Positions 11,409 through 25,831 of a stretch of DNA of 64,000 bases are shown in pieces. The position numbers and the translations under genes were made by a program. The stretch's first letter is position 1, and every line of letters starts with the position of its first letter. The notes beneath the pieces are model-generated. The model did not search any database and was not told the DNA's origin. It saw only the letters and a list, made by a program, of their open reading frames with translations. The stretch is from the NCBI GenBank assembly GCA_013396915.1, contig VWZL01005006.1, positions 42,847-106,846 on the forward strand. The letters run 5' to 3'. Source of the stretch: Stercorarius parasiticus. Its lineage: Eukaryota; Chordata; Aves; Charadriiformes; Stercorariidae.

Positions 11409-14400
11409 ATAAAATGATTTTTTACACTCTTTCTTTGATTTGTCATCTGAAGCATGGTACGATAGCCACACTTCCAGGACGTAGAACAGATGAGTAAAGG
11501 AAACTCAGTGGGCAGCAGCACCAGCAGAGAAGGCAGGCACACAAAAGATGACAACTCTTTAGGAAGTTATTTTACAGATTTCTTTGCAGAAGGCCACACC
11601 TGAAGCTCAAAAAAAGCTGTGTTAACTTGAGAAGAGAGGAAGAACATCCTTGAAGCACACTGTTTCAGCTCTATGTTATAAAGTCAAGATCATTTTGCCA
11701 AAAAAAAAAAAGTAACTAACTCCAAACTGATAAAGCTAATTTTGACAGAAATACTAGTCACCAAATTGTAAGATCTTTGACAGGAGAGATCTGGTGATTT
11801 TTTGCAGTAGTTTAAGACATTGCTGTATCTACATAACAAACTCTCATCTTATGGAAGAACTCAACATATGCTAAGCCTGAAGAAACTCTCATTCTCAGCC
11901 CAGACTCTTGGCCCAAGTCCCCTAATCGAAGATTAAAGCTAATTTGCTGAACTAAACTTGAACAGCTGAAGCACCACCGCATACTCCATTCTGCTGACTC
12001 TACAACTAGAATAGTAACATCTGGAACAGGGGCAAGAATTAAATGCCTGGGAGCTCCCTCAAAGAACAGCAGTTGCTTGCTCAGTGAAGGTGATTCAAAG
12101 CCTTGAATAAATAGTATGTATTTTTCTTTTTTTTTTTTGGCGACTGAACAACCAAATAAGGATATTTATTTTTTGCATGTTAATAGTTGCAAAGGAGAGA
12201 AAATATTCAAAGTTACTTTTTTTGCTAATAAAACATGTACTTTGAATTTTGTAAGATTTACTATAAAATATTAAAATAAATAAAGCTCTTACAGTCTATC
12301 AACTGATTAGTCCAAACCAATAAATCACCAGCTATGCCCCTCTACTTAAGATCTTTAATTAAAAGAACTAAGTTGTCTTTAGCACCTTTAAAGGTGATAA
12401 AATTATCTCTAGTTTATCAGAAAAGATTTTATTCAGCTCTAACTTTACTCAGCAGTAAAGAAAGATTTAATCTTATTTTCATTCCACAGTGGAATGAGAT
12501 CGAGGCCATTTAATGTTTCAATCCTCATTTGTAGACCTTGCTCTTCATCTTAGTAGGTCTCTGTGAACCCAAATTTTTTAAAAGTCGTCTTCTGCAGACT
12601 GGCTGTAGGAAAAGATCCTGCCTCAATACAAGTCTGATTCTCTTACCAAGGGTTGGATCCATTCCCAACCAGAACAGAATGTTCCTCACAGGGAAATTTA
12701 GATGGAGAGGGACCAAAGCAGAACCACACCGCTCCATGACATTTAATCTAAATTTCATTCATTAAGCAGAATAGATTTAAAACATGAATAGCAATTTTTA
12801 TTTTAAGATTTTTATCCTGCAGCATTCATACATTTCTAAAACCAAAAACCTAGACAAAACCCAGAACTTCGATCTCCAGTTCGGACCACTTCAACGTTTC
12901 CAAGTCCTGGCTGGCAGCCCAGAGCAGTTCCACACCAGGCAATGCATTACACCTATCCGAAAGGGCTACTTTTTGAACTATTTATTGCCTTTTTTTTTTT
13001 TTCCAAACGTATTGTCAGCATAAATGACAACCCCACTATCCATGTAACTACAGCACTATTTCTGTGATTTTCCCCATACCTAAGGCCAACCAGCAGTTCT
13101 TACTTGGGCCCCACACCCAAATGATGTTACAGGAAGGTAATGATGCTAATGGTTATTTAACAAAGTTCATTCCTGCTTCTTTCCTTCTCTTTGTTTCTTT
13201 CCTCTTTATACTGGAGTAATCTTTATAGTGGGCAGATGTAGGATGTAGTTCAGGCCTCACTTACATGAGAGTTGATTTTTATAGGCTTCACCCCATGGCA
13301 ATGTCATAAGCATTGAAGTTTCCTGTAATAAGTCTTGTAGTTACATCTGCCTGGAATTAATGAGGAAAGTATCAGAATTCAATTAGGAATTTCATTAAAA
13401 GTCATTGAGAGAAAGAGGAAGGGGAAATGTGGAGAGAGAGCTAAAAGTTTCCGTAAAAAAGAAACAAAGGCAGTTTTGAAAATAATTTATGTTTAGCTTT
13501 GCAACACTCAGCAAAATGTCAGAACAAATGGACATATCAAGCAATAAAGCTGGAATCTACTAGCTCTTGAAAGAAATTGTGCTCAATATAATTCCCTGAG
13601 CTTTATTCACTAGAACTCTGCATGAACACCAAAGCCCATGTTTATAAATCCTACACAAGAATGGATTTTAGATGACTCTGTCAAGAAAGGCGGAATTATG
13701 TTTCCAGGGAAAAAAAAAGTAGCCTTCCTTTATGAAGGTTTCTTAGGTTAAGAAAGGTATAAATGAAGTTGCAGTTAGCTTCTATATATTAATGCAGACA
13801 TCATACTCAGCATGACTGATTCCTTAACTTTGTGGGTTATGGGTATATACTTAGGTGGTTTTCACATGGAAGAATTCATTTTAGATTAATACTAAAAATC
13901 GAGCAGTCCTGTTGCAAATTCAACCTAAACACTCAATTATACTTAAAAATAAATAAATAATGCCATAGAGCACAAATATTTCCTGTATTTTAACAAATAT
14001 CTGCTTGAGAATAAACTATGCAAAAAAGAGATTCAGATATTATGAATATGAAAATATGCATTAAAAAAGGAAATTAAAAATGTCTCTTGAATATGGATCT
14101 GTTTTCAAAGCAGTCTTAATCCGTATCTTTCTCTGAGAGCTAGCAGATTTTAAACTGGAACTGGATAGAACTCATCAGTGAGATAACAGACCTTTCATTG
14201 ATCTTAAAATGTATTTCAAGCACTTAGCTTTACTCATTTTCTGCTTATTGAGCCCTAATTTATGTTATTGTAAATCTGAAATAACTCTGTTGATGTCAAA
14301 TGGTGTTATATAGGTTTCATATGAATGTAAAGGATAGCAGAATCAATCCATAAGCTTGCCCCTGTTATGCCTCATCATTATTGTGTTGTGGGTGGGACTT

Positions 14401-17400
14401 AATTTGTGGCGGAAAAGCAAATGATTTGAATCACAATGCGTTCATTTTCACAACACTATTTCCATCTGCTTAGCTTCTCTGGAGGGTTAGTTCTGTTTGA
14501 CACATCATTATATTTTTAGTTATAATCTTTTATTAACAACAAACAAATATGTTGACAGTGCAAAACATTTTCTTTCATGAGCGGTAAAAGATAGGCAAAC
14601 ACTATTTAGAAAATAGAAAAAGTATATGACAAGAGTTGAGGTAATACAAATTATAGGTTACATTGAACATAAATACTGTCGTAAGTATTAGATCAAAGTC
14701 TTGTTTCTAATTAATCCATCCCATTTGAATGTTTCCCTAAGTAATGTTGCTCCATTGTTACACGTTGCTAGCAGTATTTTTATTCCAACTCTCTTGTGTC
14801 TTTTATTGCAATAAACCATATTCCTTTAGGGCTCAATTCTGCAGTCTTCACTCAATCTAAATTCCCAATTCAGTCTGGGGGCAGGATTTGCTTGAACAAG
14901 GACAAAAGAATTTAGTCTCTAGTGTGTAGTTATATTTGTATTCTCAAAGCCTAAATGCATTTTATTTTAGCAGAGTCTAGAATTTAACATGGAACAGAAG
15001 TGGCTTAAATTCTACTGCATTTTCTGGTTCTGAATTTTGTATAAGAAGTTTCCTTAGCTTCTTTTTTCCATTAACATTGCCACCAATAAGACAGGTATAA
15101 TAATGAGCATTAAGTTCCTCTGACAGATAATTTGATGAAAGGCTCTGCATACCTATTGTAGGTCACATGCTGAGACTGAAATCTCTCATACAGTATAAAG
15201 CTCAGATGACTCACTTAACATTTTCCTTTTTATATGACTGGGAAGGTTTTCCAGAGCAAAATCTGCTTGGGTAATTAGGAGTTAGTCACAAAGTATTTAA
15301 AAGACTAGCATTAAGTTGTAGCTGAAGTACAAGTTAGTCCCCAGAAACCCATGACATTGGCAGTGTGGAAAAGGGGCATAGAACTATCTTTTCTTCTCAC
15401 TCTCCAGCTGTACCAGGCAGACAACAATTACACTCTGTATGCAAAGAAATATAATTAGTTTATTTTTCCAAGGTCTCACACGTATTTAAAACTCTACTGC
15501 CTGGCATGTTTTATATAAGTTAAACATCTACCGTGCCTATCAGAAAAGTGTCATATTTCAACGTCTCCAAGTCAAATAGGATACAGCACAACTCACATTG
15601 TTCAGTTCCAAATATTCAACTGGGGAACAAATTAACCATCTGTAAGAATATATGCAATTATCGTATCCCAACAGAATCATGCCACGTGCTTTGAACTCTC
15701 ATAGGAAATGTCCTCTAAATCAACTGCCTTTTGGTAATGTAAACTTCTAAATAATATTTGAAGGACTAAAGCAGAAATTAATTTAGATTATCACACACAA
15801 TGCTTGCAATTTTATATAACAGTTGTAGCTCAAATAAAAATTTTAGGCTGCTCCAGAGCACAAATACAGACTCACTAAGAGAGCATAGAAGATTTTCTGA
15901 AGGGCTGGGAAATGTGAACTCTTATCCCAGATTATACTGTCCTGCAGGTCCATAACACCTGTTCTGTAGTTAACAGTAGCATATACCCTTAGCAAAATGT
16001 TCCTTGCATGTGAATCTAATGTACATTTTTTGAGGAACACGGTAAAGTCAGGCCTGAGCTTTAGATCACATATACCATAATCTGAAATCTGCATCACCAA
16101 AGCTGCTGTCAGAATCCTTTTTTTCCCCTACATCTGCTTTTATACAGTTGTATACTATTTCCTCTATGACCCAGAACAATTAAAAAATAAAAATTATCAC
16201 ATGTCCATTTATATCATATATTTCATTTTTAACCTGCTTTTCCTAAATACTTTTTCTTCACATGCCTTCCAGTTTTTAACACCTCCATTCTGCTATCTTC
16301 CAAAATTTCTCTATTATATCATCCTTCTCATTATTGTATCTTTTTTTTTTTTGCTTCTTGAACCCCTTCACTTCTGTGAAGTTAAGCTCACAAGTTACAA
16401 CTGAGTCAAACCTTTAAAAAGTAGCTAATGTAATGTGTAGGCATGTCCTGGCTTACCCGTTACTCCTACTTACATCTTAATTATTGTAAACTATCTCTAA
16501 CCCACATAAAAGCCAATTAAGAGGCAGCATGAGTAGCCATATTTACTATAAATAATAACAATGGCTCATATTGTCTCAGCATGATTCCATTTAAACACTT
16601 AAAACTATGAATAACTGTACAAAATTTTTGTAATACTCCTGAGGTAGAATAAAGATGCTTATAGGAGGACTTCTTCGAGCTATAAAAATTTACACCTATA
16701 TCTAGACTGTATTATTCTAAGCCACAGGTATCACACTTTACACATGAACAATTAAAGATCTCTGTCAAACTCTGGGTGAATCTGAAACACATGAATACTA
16801 TATTCATTCATTAACCACTGTATCAGATGAAGACAACTGTAAAAAAACCCCAACCAACAACCAAGTAAAATTCAAAAGGACAACTGTTGAAATTAACCAT
16901 AAAATTATTTCAATGTTCCTAGTGGTTTGAGAAATTCCAAGGAAAAATACTTCTTTCTACATGTTAGCATAACGTACTAACATGCTGATACACAATTCTT
17001 ATCCAACAGTTCCTGTGGAAAGATTTAAAATAATATCCTTCCTATTACTTCAGACAATTTTGTCCTGTAACAGAATCCATATAGTGTTGCATAGAACACT
17101 TTCTGCGATTTAATTTCTGCCCTCCATCTCAAAGATTACTTTCTTTTAGTATTACTGGATTTCCAGATTTCCTCTCAAATAACCTGCCTGTGCAAAACTA
17201 CACAGTAGTCATGATAGCAGAGAACTGAGCTAGGATTATCTGTCTAAAGTCCTAGCTCCAGATATTCTGGTGATTTAGAACACTGTAATAAGATATCTAA
17301 ATAAAAACACACAAGCTTTCAAAAGCCACCATTTCCATAGGTGTGATGGTAATTCACGAACTAAAGGTAGGCAAAGGGCTTTGCCTTTCAATTCACTACA

Positions 17401-17520
17401 TTTGCACCAATAAGCAGGCAAACTCACAGAATAAACAAAAGCCTTGAAGACACTACACTATTTGTCAAGGAGCAAGGGAGGAGATGACAGTGATGGATGT
17501 TCACTTTTACTGTGCTTAGT
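11409..17520. other. AT-rich unique noncoding DNA
   Basis: About 6 kb without a recognisable gene or transposable element. A 77-codon minus-strand frame at 12,525-12,758 overlaps a 75-codon plus-strand frame over the same bases, and neither shows a motif. The segment around 14,385-14,500 is less AT-rich than its surroundings and could be a conserved noncoding element, but only alignment could show it. Confidence 0.55.
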
Positions 17521-17524
17521 GTGT

Positions 17525-17672
17525 TCTTGAAAGCCTCCGGGATCAAGGGACGCCCTCTCCTGTGCTGGCTCAGAGAGAAATCCTCACACGGAGAGGGCAG
17601 TTCAGCTGCCGGCAGAGAGATACTCTGTCCGCCTGAGCGGTGATGCTGCTGGGCCCAACTGCAAATAAAATG
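17525..17672. other. Small GC- and CpG-richer island, unassigned
   Basis: Roughly 150 bases containing several CpGs (for example CCTCCGGGATCAAGGGACG and CTGCCGGCAGAG), ending in GCAAATAAAATGC. The AATAAA at the right edge would suit the end of a degraded LTR or an old 3' end on the plus strand. I cannot match it to a family and see no terminal repeats or target duplication. Confidence 0.3.
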
Positions 17673-20600
17673 CTAATATACCCATATTTCACCACTGCAA
17701 TTAAATAATACCTTTCTCCTGGATTGGAAAAGCAGCATTAAGTAGCTACCCGGTACTTGGAGTTCCGGCCTTCTAAATCATGGATTTATTATTTTTTTTT
17801 CTTTAGAAATTACTGTATCTAGATTTATGTAGGAAAAAAAATATGCTCACTTACTATCTTCCTCTCAACTATTAAGAGAGTGATATACAAGATCTCTAGT
17901 CTGTGTATATTTTTGTGATTTAAGGAGTGAATCCAAAGTACAATGAAGAAGAATTTTATACTTTTCTAAAGTAGATTGTTTAATCAAGCATTCTCTGTGT
18001 AAAAGCTGCAACAAAAGTTTTAATTAAAATGTAACCTGGGGTGGCTTCACCAATTCTAGTCTAATGGGAGCTAATCCCTGTTATAGGTAAATTAACTCTC
18101 AGGTCTTAATTTGCTCAGATTTCCCTTAGAGTCATCCTTATTTAAGGAAAGTGTAGTTCACTAGAATGTTTCAGCCTTCTAGGGCAGTAGCTTCATCCCC
18201 TAAGTATTTGCCTAAAAAGAGAAAGATACATTTGATTTCCAGTATCTTCTGTATCAAACAACAAGGTGGTTTTTTTAGAGGTCAATACCATCCAAAGCAT
18301 TACATATGTCAGTGTGTATACACATACACGTCCTCCCCTTGTGCCTCCAATTTAGTTGTCTTAGGCTCAATATTTTTTGACTGGTCACATTAGACATGGA
18401 TGAAATATTTCAAAGTAAATAAGAGTTACAACCACTTCATATCATAACACACAGTAAGATAAGAGTCTGTCTTCTCATGGAAACTCTGAATCACAGCAAG
18501 ACAATTAAAGCAGACCCAGTTGTGTCTAGAAACTTCGGAAAATACTACAGAAAGTCAGAAAATTACTTTACATTGCTTCTGACTTCTGCTTAACATGAAA
18601 AGACATCTGGGATTTCTGAAGATGTAACTAATTTCAGAGGATGTTTACAATCCAGTGTGCATTATTCCTAATATACAATTAATTGTTCTGTTTCTCAGTT
18701 TTCAGAGTTTGGTCCATCTATCATAACTAGTCCATCATTTCACTAGTCAGTTACACTTGGCAATAGCCAAAGTTACCATTTTAAAATTCCTTCTTAAGTG
18801 AAATCTTTAGGAGTTACTGACTAACCCAAGTGAGCAATATATTCATCAAAAGAAACGGAACCAATTTGAAAATGAGTGATATATAAGAAAAAAAACCAAA
18901 ACAAAACCAAAAACAAATGACAAAGCCCACAAGAAAACCTAATCAGATTTACATGTGAAATGAGTGACAGATTAATTTCACTGTGATTTTTCCTACTTGC
19001 AACAACCAGTATATGAAACATAGGAGATAAAGAACCAAAACCAGAATGACTTGATGCTTGATAGCTTGTATACATACATATTTAACAAAAAGAACATTAA
19101 CCTCCTGACATCATAGTCAACACATAAAATGCTCCTACCTGGTTGTAATATTGTTTTTTTTATGTTAGTAGGAGACCTAAGGACAGTGAGATGTCAAGAG
19201 AAAACCACAAAAAACTGACACTAGGATCAGAAAGGAACGTAAACAGTATACATATGATAGGTATTTAACAGCGTGTTTAGAAAGCATAAAAATTTCACTG
19301 TTTAGTATACAAGAAATGCACAAGTGATATAAGTCTATCAATAATTCATTTTATTACTATTTTAAAACAATTTGTGTTCTTTAAGTGGTCTATGGCTTCT
19401 TATTTTAGAGAGCTGGTCACAAGAGGGCAACATAGTTACATACATATGGAGTGGTTCTGACATCCCACCCAATGGAAATTAGTAGTATATAAAAAATACA
19501 ACAGTAGTGTATGGGAGTTGTTTATTGATCCAGTGTTTCTAAAAGAGAAATACCAGATTAAAATTAAAAAAGTTAACCTTAACTCTGTCCCTCTACGCAA
19601 GTTCCATAATACAATCTGGTCACAGTGTAACAGGTTATTTCCAAATAACATGTAAATGTGTCATACAGTTTTCACTACATTCTTAAAGGATGTGTCTGCT
19701 CTCATTGGAAAACCATACAACTTTTGTCAGATCTGCACAAGTGTCTCTTTATACTGCAGAGGAAAAAAAAATTAGACAAATAAACCAGAAAATAGTTTGA
19801 AAACACCACTACCATTGGAATTTCATCTCTTACAATATTTTGATGTACTCTTTTAATTCCTTGATTACATAGTGGTTTTATACGTAGGAGCTCTGCCTCA
19901 TTCAGAAAGAATAAAATAGGTAGCTTAGTGATTAGAGAATATGAGGCATTTAAGTAGAATACAGGTAGTACATTCAACCTTAATCCCTCATTATTGTTTT
20001 CTTAATAAGATCAACAGCATCAACAAAAGTTCTTCAGTGAACCAATCCTTAAAGGACTGTTTTATTTCTTTGTTTCAATGTAAATATTCTCCTTGATAAA
20101 AAGCAGGGAAAAACCTTCCAGTAAGATATCAAAATAAGTTTTTATTCAAATCTAGCCTTACAAATATTCTGACGGAGAAAGCTTTGTAGATCTGATATTC
20201 TAAAAAGATAAAGGCTATTGTCTTAGTGCCGATTATCACAAGGTTACTCACTATGTTTATACTGGATTTAAGTCATACAACACACAAAAAAGCCAAGAGA
20301 ATTCCCACTATAGGTGCAATGCTGATCAGCAATATTGTCATTATTAATTACCAGAACAACATCACAAATTGCATATAGGAAATCAGCTGGAACAAGACTT
20401 CCAAGGACTCTCTGACAATGTCAGACAAAAATAAGTTCCAATCACTATAGTAACAGCTGTGACCAACCTTCTGGTTGTATTGCAGTCAATGGCAAAACTC
20501 CCACAAACATCAGAAAGGCCTCAAGTCCATTTTGTGACAGTCATCCATGAGCCACACAACTAGCACTGACATTCTAGATGTGAAATAAAACAATTAATTT

Positions 20601-23600
20601 CTCTACAGCATGCTTGTAAATGAATGCATTAAGATTGTCTAGAGTGCTTGAATGCCTAACCTATGCACTGAAAATTCTGTAAAGCCATAATCCAGTCTTC
20701 TTCAGGGACAGTGTCTTAAATACGCAGATCTGTTACTTTCTCAATACACTTCTGAGAAAGATCTGTAGATTTTTTTTTGTTTTCTTGTAACAGTCAGCCA
20801 GCCACTCTTCCCCTCTACATTCCAAAGTTTTCAAATTGTTCTTTTATCTGGGCTGAAAGAAAGCTGGAGAGGAGAGAGGATATGAAGGAGAAAAAATAAA
20901 ATTCAAGAACAAGTTCCAGAAAAAAACCAATTATATTTATTCAAAAATGAAATATTATATTAAAAATGAGAATCCAAGCAGTTAAAATTAAAAAAAAAAA
21001 AGCATTATGAACATTTTAATTTATCTAAAGTTTGGTAATTTTTATTCTGAGGAAAAAGAATCCTTTTTTTCATCTTTTTTTTCTTCATTTCTAACCACCC
21101 AAAGCAAAATTAGGACAAGTGAGTTCTTCTGTCACATTATACTTTGTTGTATGGAGAGTTTAATGAAATTGTAATTTAATGTGACAATTATTTTTTTTAA
21201 AGTGTGGTCTGTAACACACCAGTTCATTTAATCTCAGACCTTCAAATGTCATGATCCTTCTCCGTATCTAAATCTCATAGCAGGGATGCAATTTTTATTG
21301 CTTTTGTCATCATAGCCTCATTGCTTTTCATCTTTAACTTACATAGCACACAAGGTCCATGAGCTAACTCCCTTGGAGATATCCTGAAGATCATCTTATT
21401 TTGTTAACAGCTCTCTTTCACAGATTTCAACATCCTATCTCTTGTTCATCTCATTGATCATCATGGTCTTGATCCTGCTGGCACTCCTCTAGTCACATTT
21501 CTTTCTAGATCTGTATCATCCACAAACATGCACCTTAATGTCTAAAACCCTGAGACTTCAGAGAATCCATAGTGCGTCATCAATTCCAGTTACCTATTCT
21601 CAGATGAACTCCTGAAGACTTAGCCTAGGTTTTAAGGAGAAGCCAAGCTGCACAGTTACCGAATTGCTGCATAAAATAATTACGATAACAGCTTAAAAGC
21701 TGTTAGACTACACCCTCCCAATAGACCACCAAGGTGAGCTAAAAACACAGCCACATTAGAGCCAACTCAGGGAAAATAAAGGCATGTCATGCATATGATC
21801 AGTGACACTGATTGCCATACATCTGTGGAATCAATACTTCAGGCTAATGATTTGCACGGAAAAAAGTAGGTGATGCACAGAAGACAACCACAACCAAACA
21901 AAAACACATGCTCTGGTGATTGCAACCTAAAGGAAAAGAAGAATGTGCTGAAGTCCTTTTTAATACAAACCTCTTTATCAAGCTGTAAGACAGAGAGAAT
22001 GAAATCCTAAAACAATGTAAAATGATTTCTGTACAAAATGGTATGAATATCAAAGTTATTGGGACAACATTAATTCCTCCCTAGTTGTAGAGTAGAAAAG
22101 CAAAGAGCTGATCTTTCTTAGTAACTGTAACTAATACTCATTTGAAAGAGCTCCTAGGTGCAGTAATCAGACCAGTCTTCACTGCTTGAACTGAAATATT
22201 CTTTTAACCTGCAAGAAAACTGTAGGCCGGTGTTTTCAAAGAAATAATGTTCTTTCTGTAATTTTACTTTACTACACATCTCAGTAAAAAAATAAACATT
22301 ACAGCAAAATATACAATAAGGTTTAAGAACGGTAGTGGGTTGTGAAAAGTAAGAAGTGCATGAAGTATACTGCATATACTGCAGAGACTTATTTTAATCC
22401 TTATCTATTCACTTCACTACTCCTGAGACAATTCTTTGTGCACTCCCCCGTGGAAAACAAACCCTTCTCCAAGGAGAGGTCAGCTACCTCAAAACTCCTT
22501 CCACTTCTTTCTTCAAGGAACCCAACATGAGTAATTACAGAAATTTCAACAAGCAAGCCTCTCCTATCTCCTACTGGTCATGTATTTTAAAGGTACTATT
22601 ATCCCCTAATGACCTGTAAAATCTCAGAAAGAAAGGCAACACATAGAAGTCCAGCTGCTTTCTTTCTCTGCCTAGCTTCAGCATGATGGAAATCAGGAAC
22701 CCCTGACTGTGTTATGGCCCTGTGTCAACTCTTCTGCTGCTGCTCTCACCCATGGTAGCTCTCTTTTCATGACAGGTTCCTCGTCATTAACTTTTGCTTT
22801 CCTACCGCTAGTGAAATTCACACACTCATTCTGTTGTACAGTGGCATTTCAGGCTGTCACTTAGCTAAGACTCCATACCTCATCCAAAGTCCAGTGAATC
22901 TTCCCAAAATTTTAAGCAGTGATCTGAAAAATATGAAAGCACTTGCTTAATTGGTCTTTTATGTTTCCTGCTTTTACCATATTTTGACATTCCTATCAAA
23001 GAGCAAAGGAAATTCACACTTACATGAGCCTTTTTCCCATGTGACACATTCAGTAAAAAATACATCACTTGCAATAGAAAAGACACAGCAGAAATTTCAC
23101 TGTAGGACTACTGTGACGGGACAATAAGTGTAATAGGCTGCACTAAGTCCTGTGGGAAGTACTAAAGCACTATCTGGTTAGAATGTTTCCCTAAAAAAAA
23201 AAGCAAGTCTTACTCACTCAGTCTCTAAATAATAAACATAAAATAATAAAAAGAAATTTCATAATGAAATTTTGAAATAGATGTCCAACGATAGTTGCTA
23301 ATATTTTGATGTCATTCACAAACAGCTATTTATTCTAAAATTTGCACACGTAGCTACAAAACTTGAGTCCTTTCAACCCAATCTTTTCTTTTTCATAAGT
23401 ATTCAGATTCTATATCTTCTTATGAAGTCCAGTGGAAGCCGGATGCACTCATAATCATTAAAATCACAACACGTCTTCACATTAGCTACAAAGACATATA
23501 TTTCCAAGTTGATTATTAGAGTGACAAAGTGAAATGTTGATCTCACTAAAGTAATACAGTTTTAAAAAGCCAGCAGTTTATTTGAACAAAACATGATCAA

Positions 23601-23777
23601 ATTCATTTATTATATGATTTAAAATTACTGTATGTGTGGAACAAAAACATGGTTCCCACAGAAATGTTTGCTGCTTTGGACTGCTTTAAGACAATATAAT
23701 ACATGAGTATTTTTTGACAGCAAAAATTGCCATTTTGTCTGAGAATAAAGTTCAGTCAGAAAAAAGATCTGACTACA
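17673..23777. other. AT-rich unique noncoding DNA
   Basis: About 6 kb with no gene, RNA gene or recognisable transposable element. Open frames are at most about 90 codons and lack motifs. Poly(A)/poly(T) runs of 9-12 bases are frequent. Confidence 0.55.
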
Positions 23778-24569
23778 CTTGGTGGGTTGACTGTGGCTAA
23801 GGTCCAAACACCCACCCAGCCGTTCTCACCCCTCCCACTCAACAGCAGATGGGACAGGAAGAAAGCTGGTAAAGCCCGCAGGCCAAGATACAGATGTGGA
23901 GATCACTTACCAATTACCGTGACAGGCAAAAAAGGCTTGACGTGAGGAAAATTATTTCAATTTATTCCCAGTTAGGGTTGGATGATGAGAAACAAAGACA
24001 AAAATGAAAACCCCTTCTCCCTATGCCGCTCACTTCTCCCCAGGCTCACCTTCACACTCCTTCACCTCCAATTCCTTGACCTCCTCTTTCCAAGCACCAA
24101 AAGGGGATGGGGAATGTGGGTCTCCGGTCAGTCCATGGCAGCTCCTCTCTGCCGCTTCTGCCTCCTGACACTTCTCCCTGCTCCAGCCCGGGCCCCTCCC
24201 AGGGGCTGCAGGGAAACCCCTGCCCCAGCGGGGTCTCTGCCGGGGCCGCAGGGGCAGCTCTGCGGGGGCGCCTGGAGCCCCTCCTCCCCTCCTCCCGCTC
24301 TCCCCTCGGGGCTCGCAGGGCTGTTTCTCTCGCGGTTTCCCTCAGCCCTGGCTGCCGGGCAGCGTTTGGCCCTTTCTGACACAGGCTTTCCCCGCGGCGC
24401 CCGCCCGTGGCTGAGGGGCTCAGCTGTGCCCTGCGCTGGGGCCGTTGGAGCCGGCTGGAACCGGCTGTGTCCGGCACGGGGCAGCCCCGGCCCGGCACCA
24501 CAGGGGCCGCCCGGCAGCACCCACCGACGGCACCGGGGCACCTCCGTGCAGGACACCATCTCTCTCACA
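23778..24569 (-). mobile_element. Endogenous retrovirus LTR, GC-rich, minus strand (solo or near-solo)
   Basis: The left edge (TTGGTGGGTTGACTGTGGCT) is the reverse-complemented end of a common avian LTR family. It aligns along its length with the better-preserved terminus at 57,690, including the shared block GAGATCACTTACCAATTACC. In the element's own orientation U3 is on the right and very GC-rich (about 24,130-24,550). An AATAAA signal lies at 23,961-23,966 reversed, with U5 at the left. No gag, pol or env sequence flanks it. The right boundary is approximate and I could not find a clean target duplication. Long open frames across the GC-rich half (149-196 codons in several frames at once) come from low stop density and are not genes. 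Confidence 0.8.
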
Positions 24570-25564
24570 TGAATTTTGCTAAGTTGTAAATTAAAAGCAA
24601 AAGTGGACCAAAGACATACTCTGAAGTTGTTTGATCAGAAAAACCTGCAAATGAAGCTTTCCAAATTGAACACCATTTCTAGACACTAAATCATTCTGGA
24701 AAGTTAATTTAAAAGAGAATTCTCAAGCCAGCAATGAGGAATAATATAACTGCTTAATGCAGGTCTCCAGGAGGGCTGTGAGAGCCCTGAAAATATACTT
24801 TTAAAATGTGGGACCTTCCAGTTGTTTTTTCATGGTTTTCAGCTGTAGAATATATTTCGCTGTACCTCTTGAATTTCCTAGGAATTTCAAGTGCTCTGTT
24901 TTCCAGGAAAGTCACGTAACTTACGCCACTATGTAATTTTAAACCAAGTTTTTCTTTAAAACATGGTTTTGTTCAGCTTGCCGTTTGTTATTCTTTCAAT
25001 ATGGAATAGTTATGTAGCCCTTCTGAAATCCACAATGATCTATGTTCCAAGCAGTGGTAGGGCTGGTCCCTGCCTAAAAATAGTTGGTGGTGCAATACAG
25101 TGACATTCCTGATAAGAAGGTTCAGTTAATGCTATGAAAAAAAAGTTAACAACGGGATTCCATTTAGATTTTTCAGTGATTAGTTTTGTGGTTGTTCTTT
25201 TATAAAGTCTCGAATTCTGGCCAAATGTGTGTGTATGCTGGAATCTTTTACCACAGGGGGACATAGCACAGCAGAAGCTCCTACTCAGAACTCACTAATC
25301 CAAACAGCTGAGATAAATTCTGCAGGAATTTCTATTTGACACAGGCTAAAAAGTTACTATTTCCTTTATTTTATCTCCTACCAACATTCAGTAAAAGAAC
25401 AACTCAAGAATCTGTATGAGAAGTATCTTCTTAACATTAGCAACCATTGCACCACACCAAAAGGAACTTTGACTAACCTGAAGAATGATAGATAGTTCTC
25501 AAGAAACGTTTAAATCAGTAACGTTTAAATCCACTCTATTCTGGAGTTCAGAATTTTCATACGG
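24570..25564. other. AT-rich unique noncoding DNA
   Basis: No gene or repeat was recognised. The composition drops abruptly from the GC-rich LTR to ordinary AT-rich sequence at the left edge. Confidence 0.55.
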
Positions 25565-25831
25565 TTACAAATAAGCCTTGATAATTTGATCTACTACATT
25601 CTGGCTCAGAAGCTCAGGATTTAGTCCAAATGACTTCAATAAGTTCCTTCTAATATTTTTTTTGGACATGTGCTTTGGATCGGTTGGGGCAATAGGCAAG
25701 AAAAAGTTTCTTTTTCTTTTAATAGCCGTAAAATGCACAGGTAGCACGTAGATAGCTCTTCTTCTGGCTATACTATACTGCGTTGCTGCACTTTGGTAAA
25801 GATAACAGAACTCAAGCACAAAATGTGCCTG
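25565..25831 (-). CDS. Possible terminal exon or pseudogene fragment, unknown protein
   Basis: On the minus strand a pyrimidine-rich tract and CAG (AG at 25,832-25,833) are followed by 88 open codons ending in TAA. The frame is closed by TGA immediately upstream of the acceptor, so it opens only past the putative splice site. The C-terminal part reads as ordinary basic protein (KHMSKKNIRRNLLKSFGLNP, ending VVDQIIKAYL). Just upstream another frame (25,867-26,091) contains IFVDKMQNVFSLITNRFK. The two are in different registers about 40 bases apart, too close for a normal intron, which suggests a frameshifted remnant if both are real. I do not recognise a family, and frames of this size are expected by chance. 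Confidence 0.2.
   Translation of the reverse strand, partial: QAHFVLEFCYLYQSAATQYSIARRRAIYVLPVHFTAIKRKRNFFLPIAPTDPKHMSKKNIRRNLLKSFGLNPELLSQNVVDQIIKAYL

Noticed and set aside
23982..24589. Long open frames (149-196 codons) in several frames on both strands
   Set aside because: They lie inside the GC-rich LTR and are open in multiple registers at once because stop codons are rare there. The translations are Pro/Gly/Arg/Ala-rich and have no domain.
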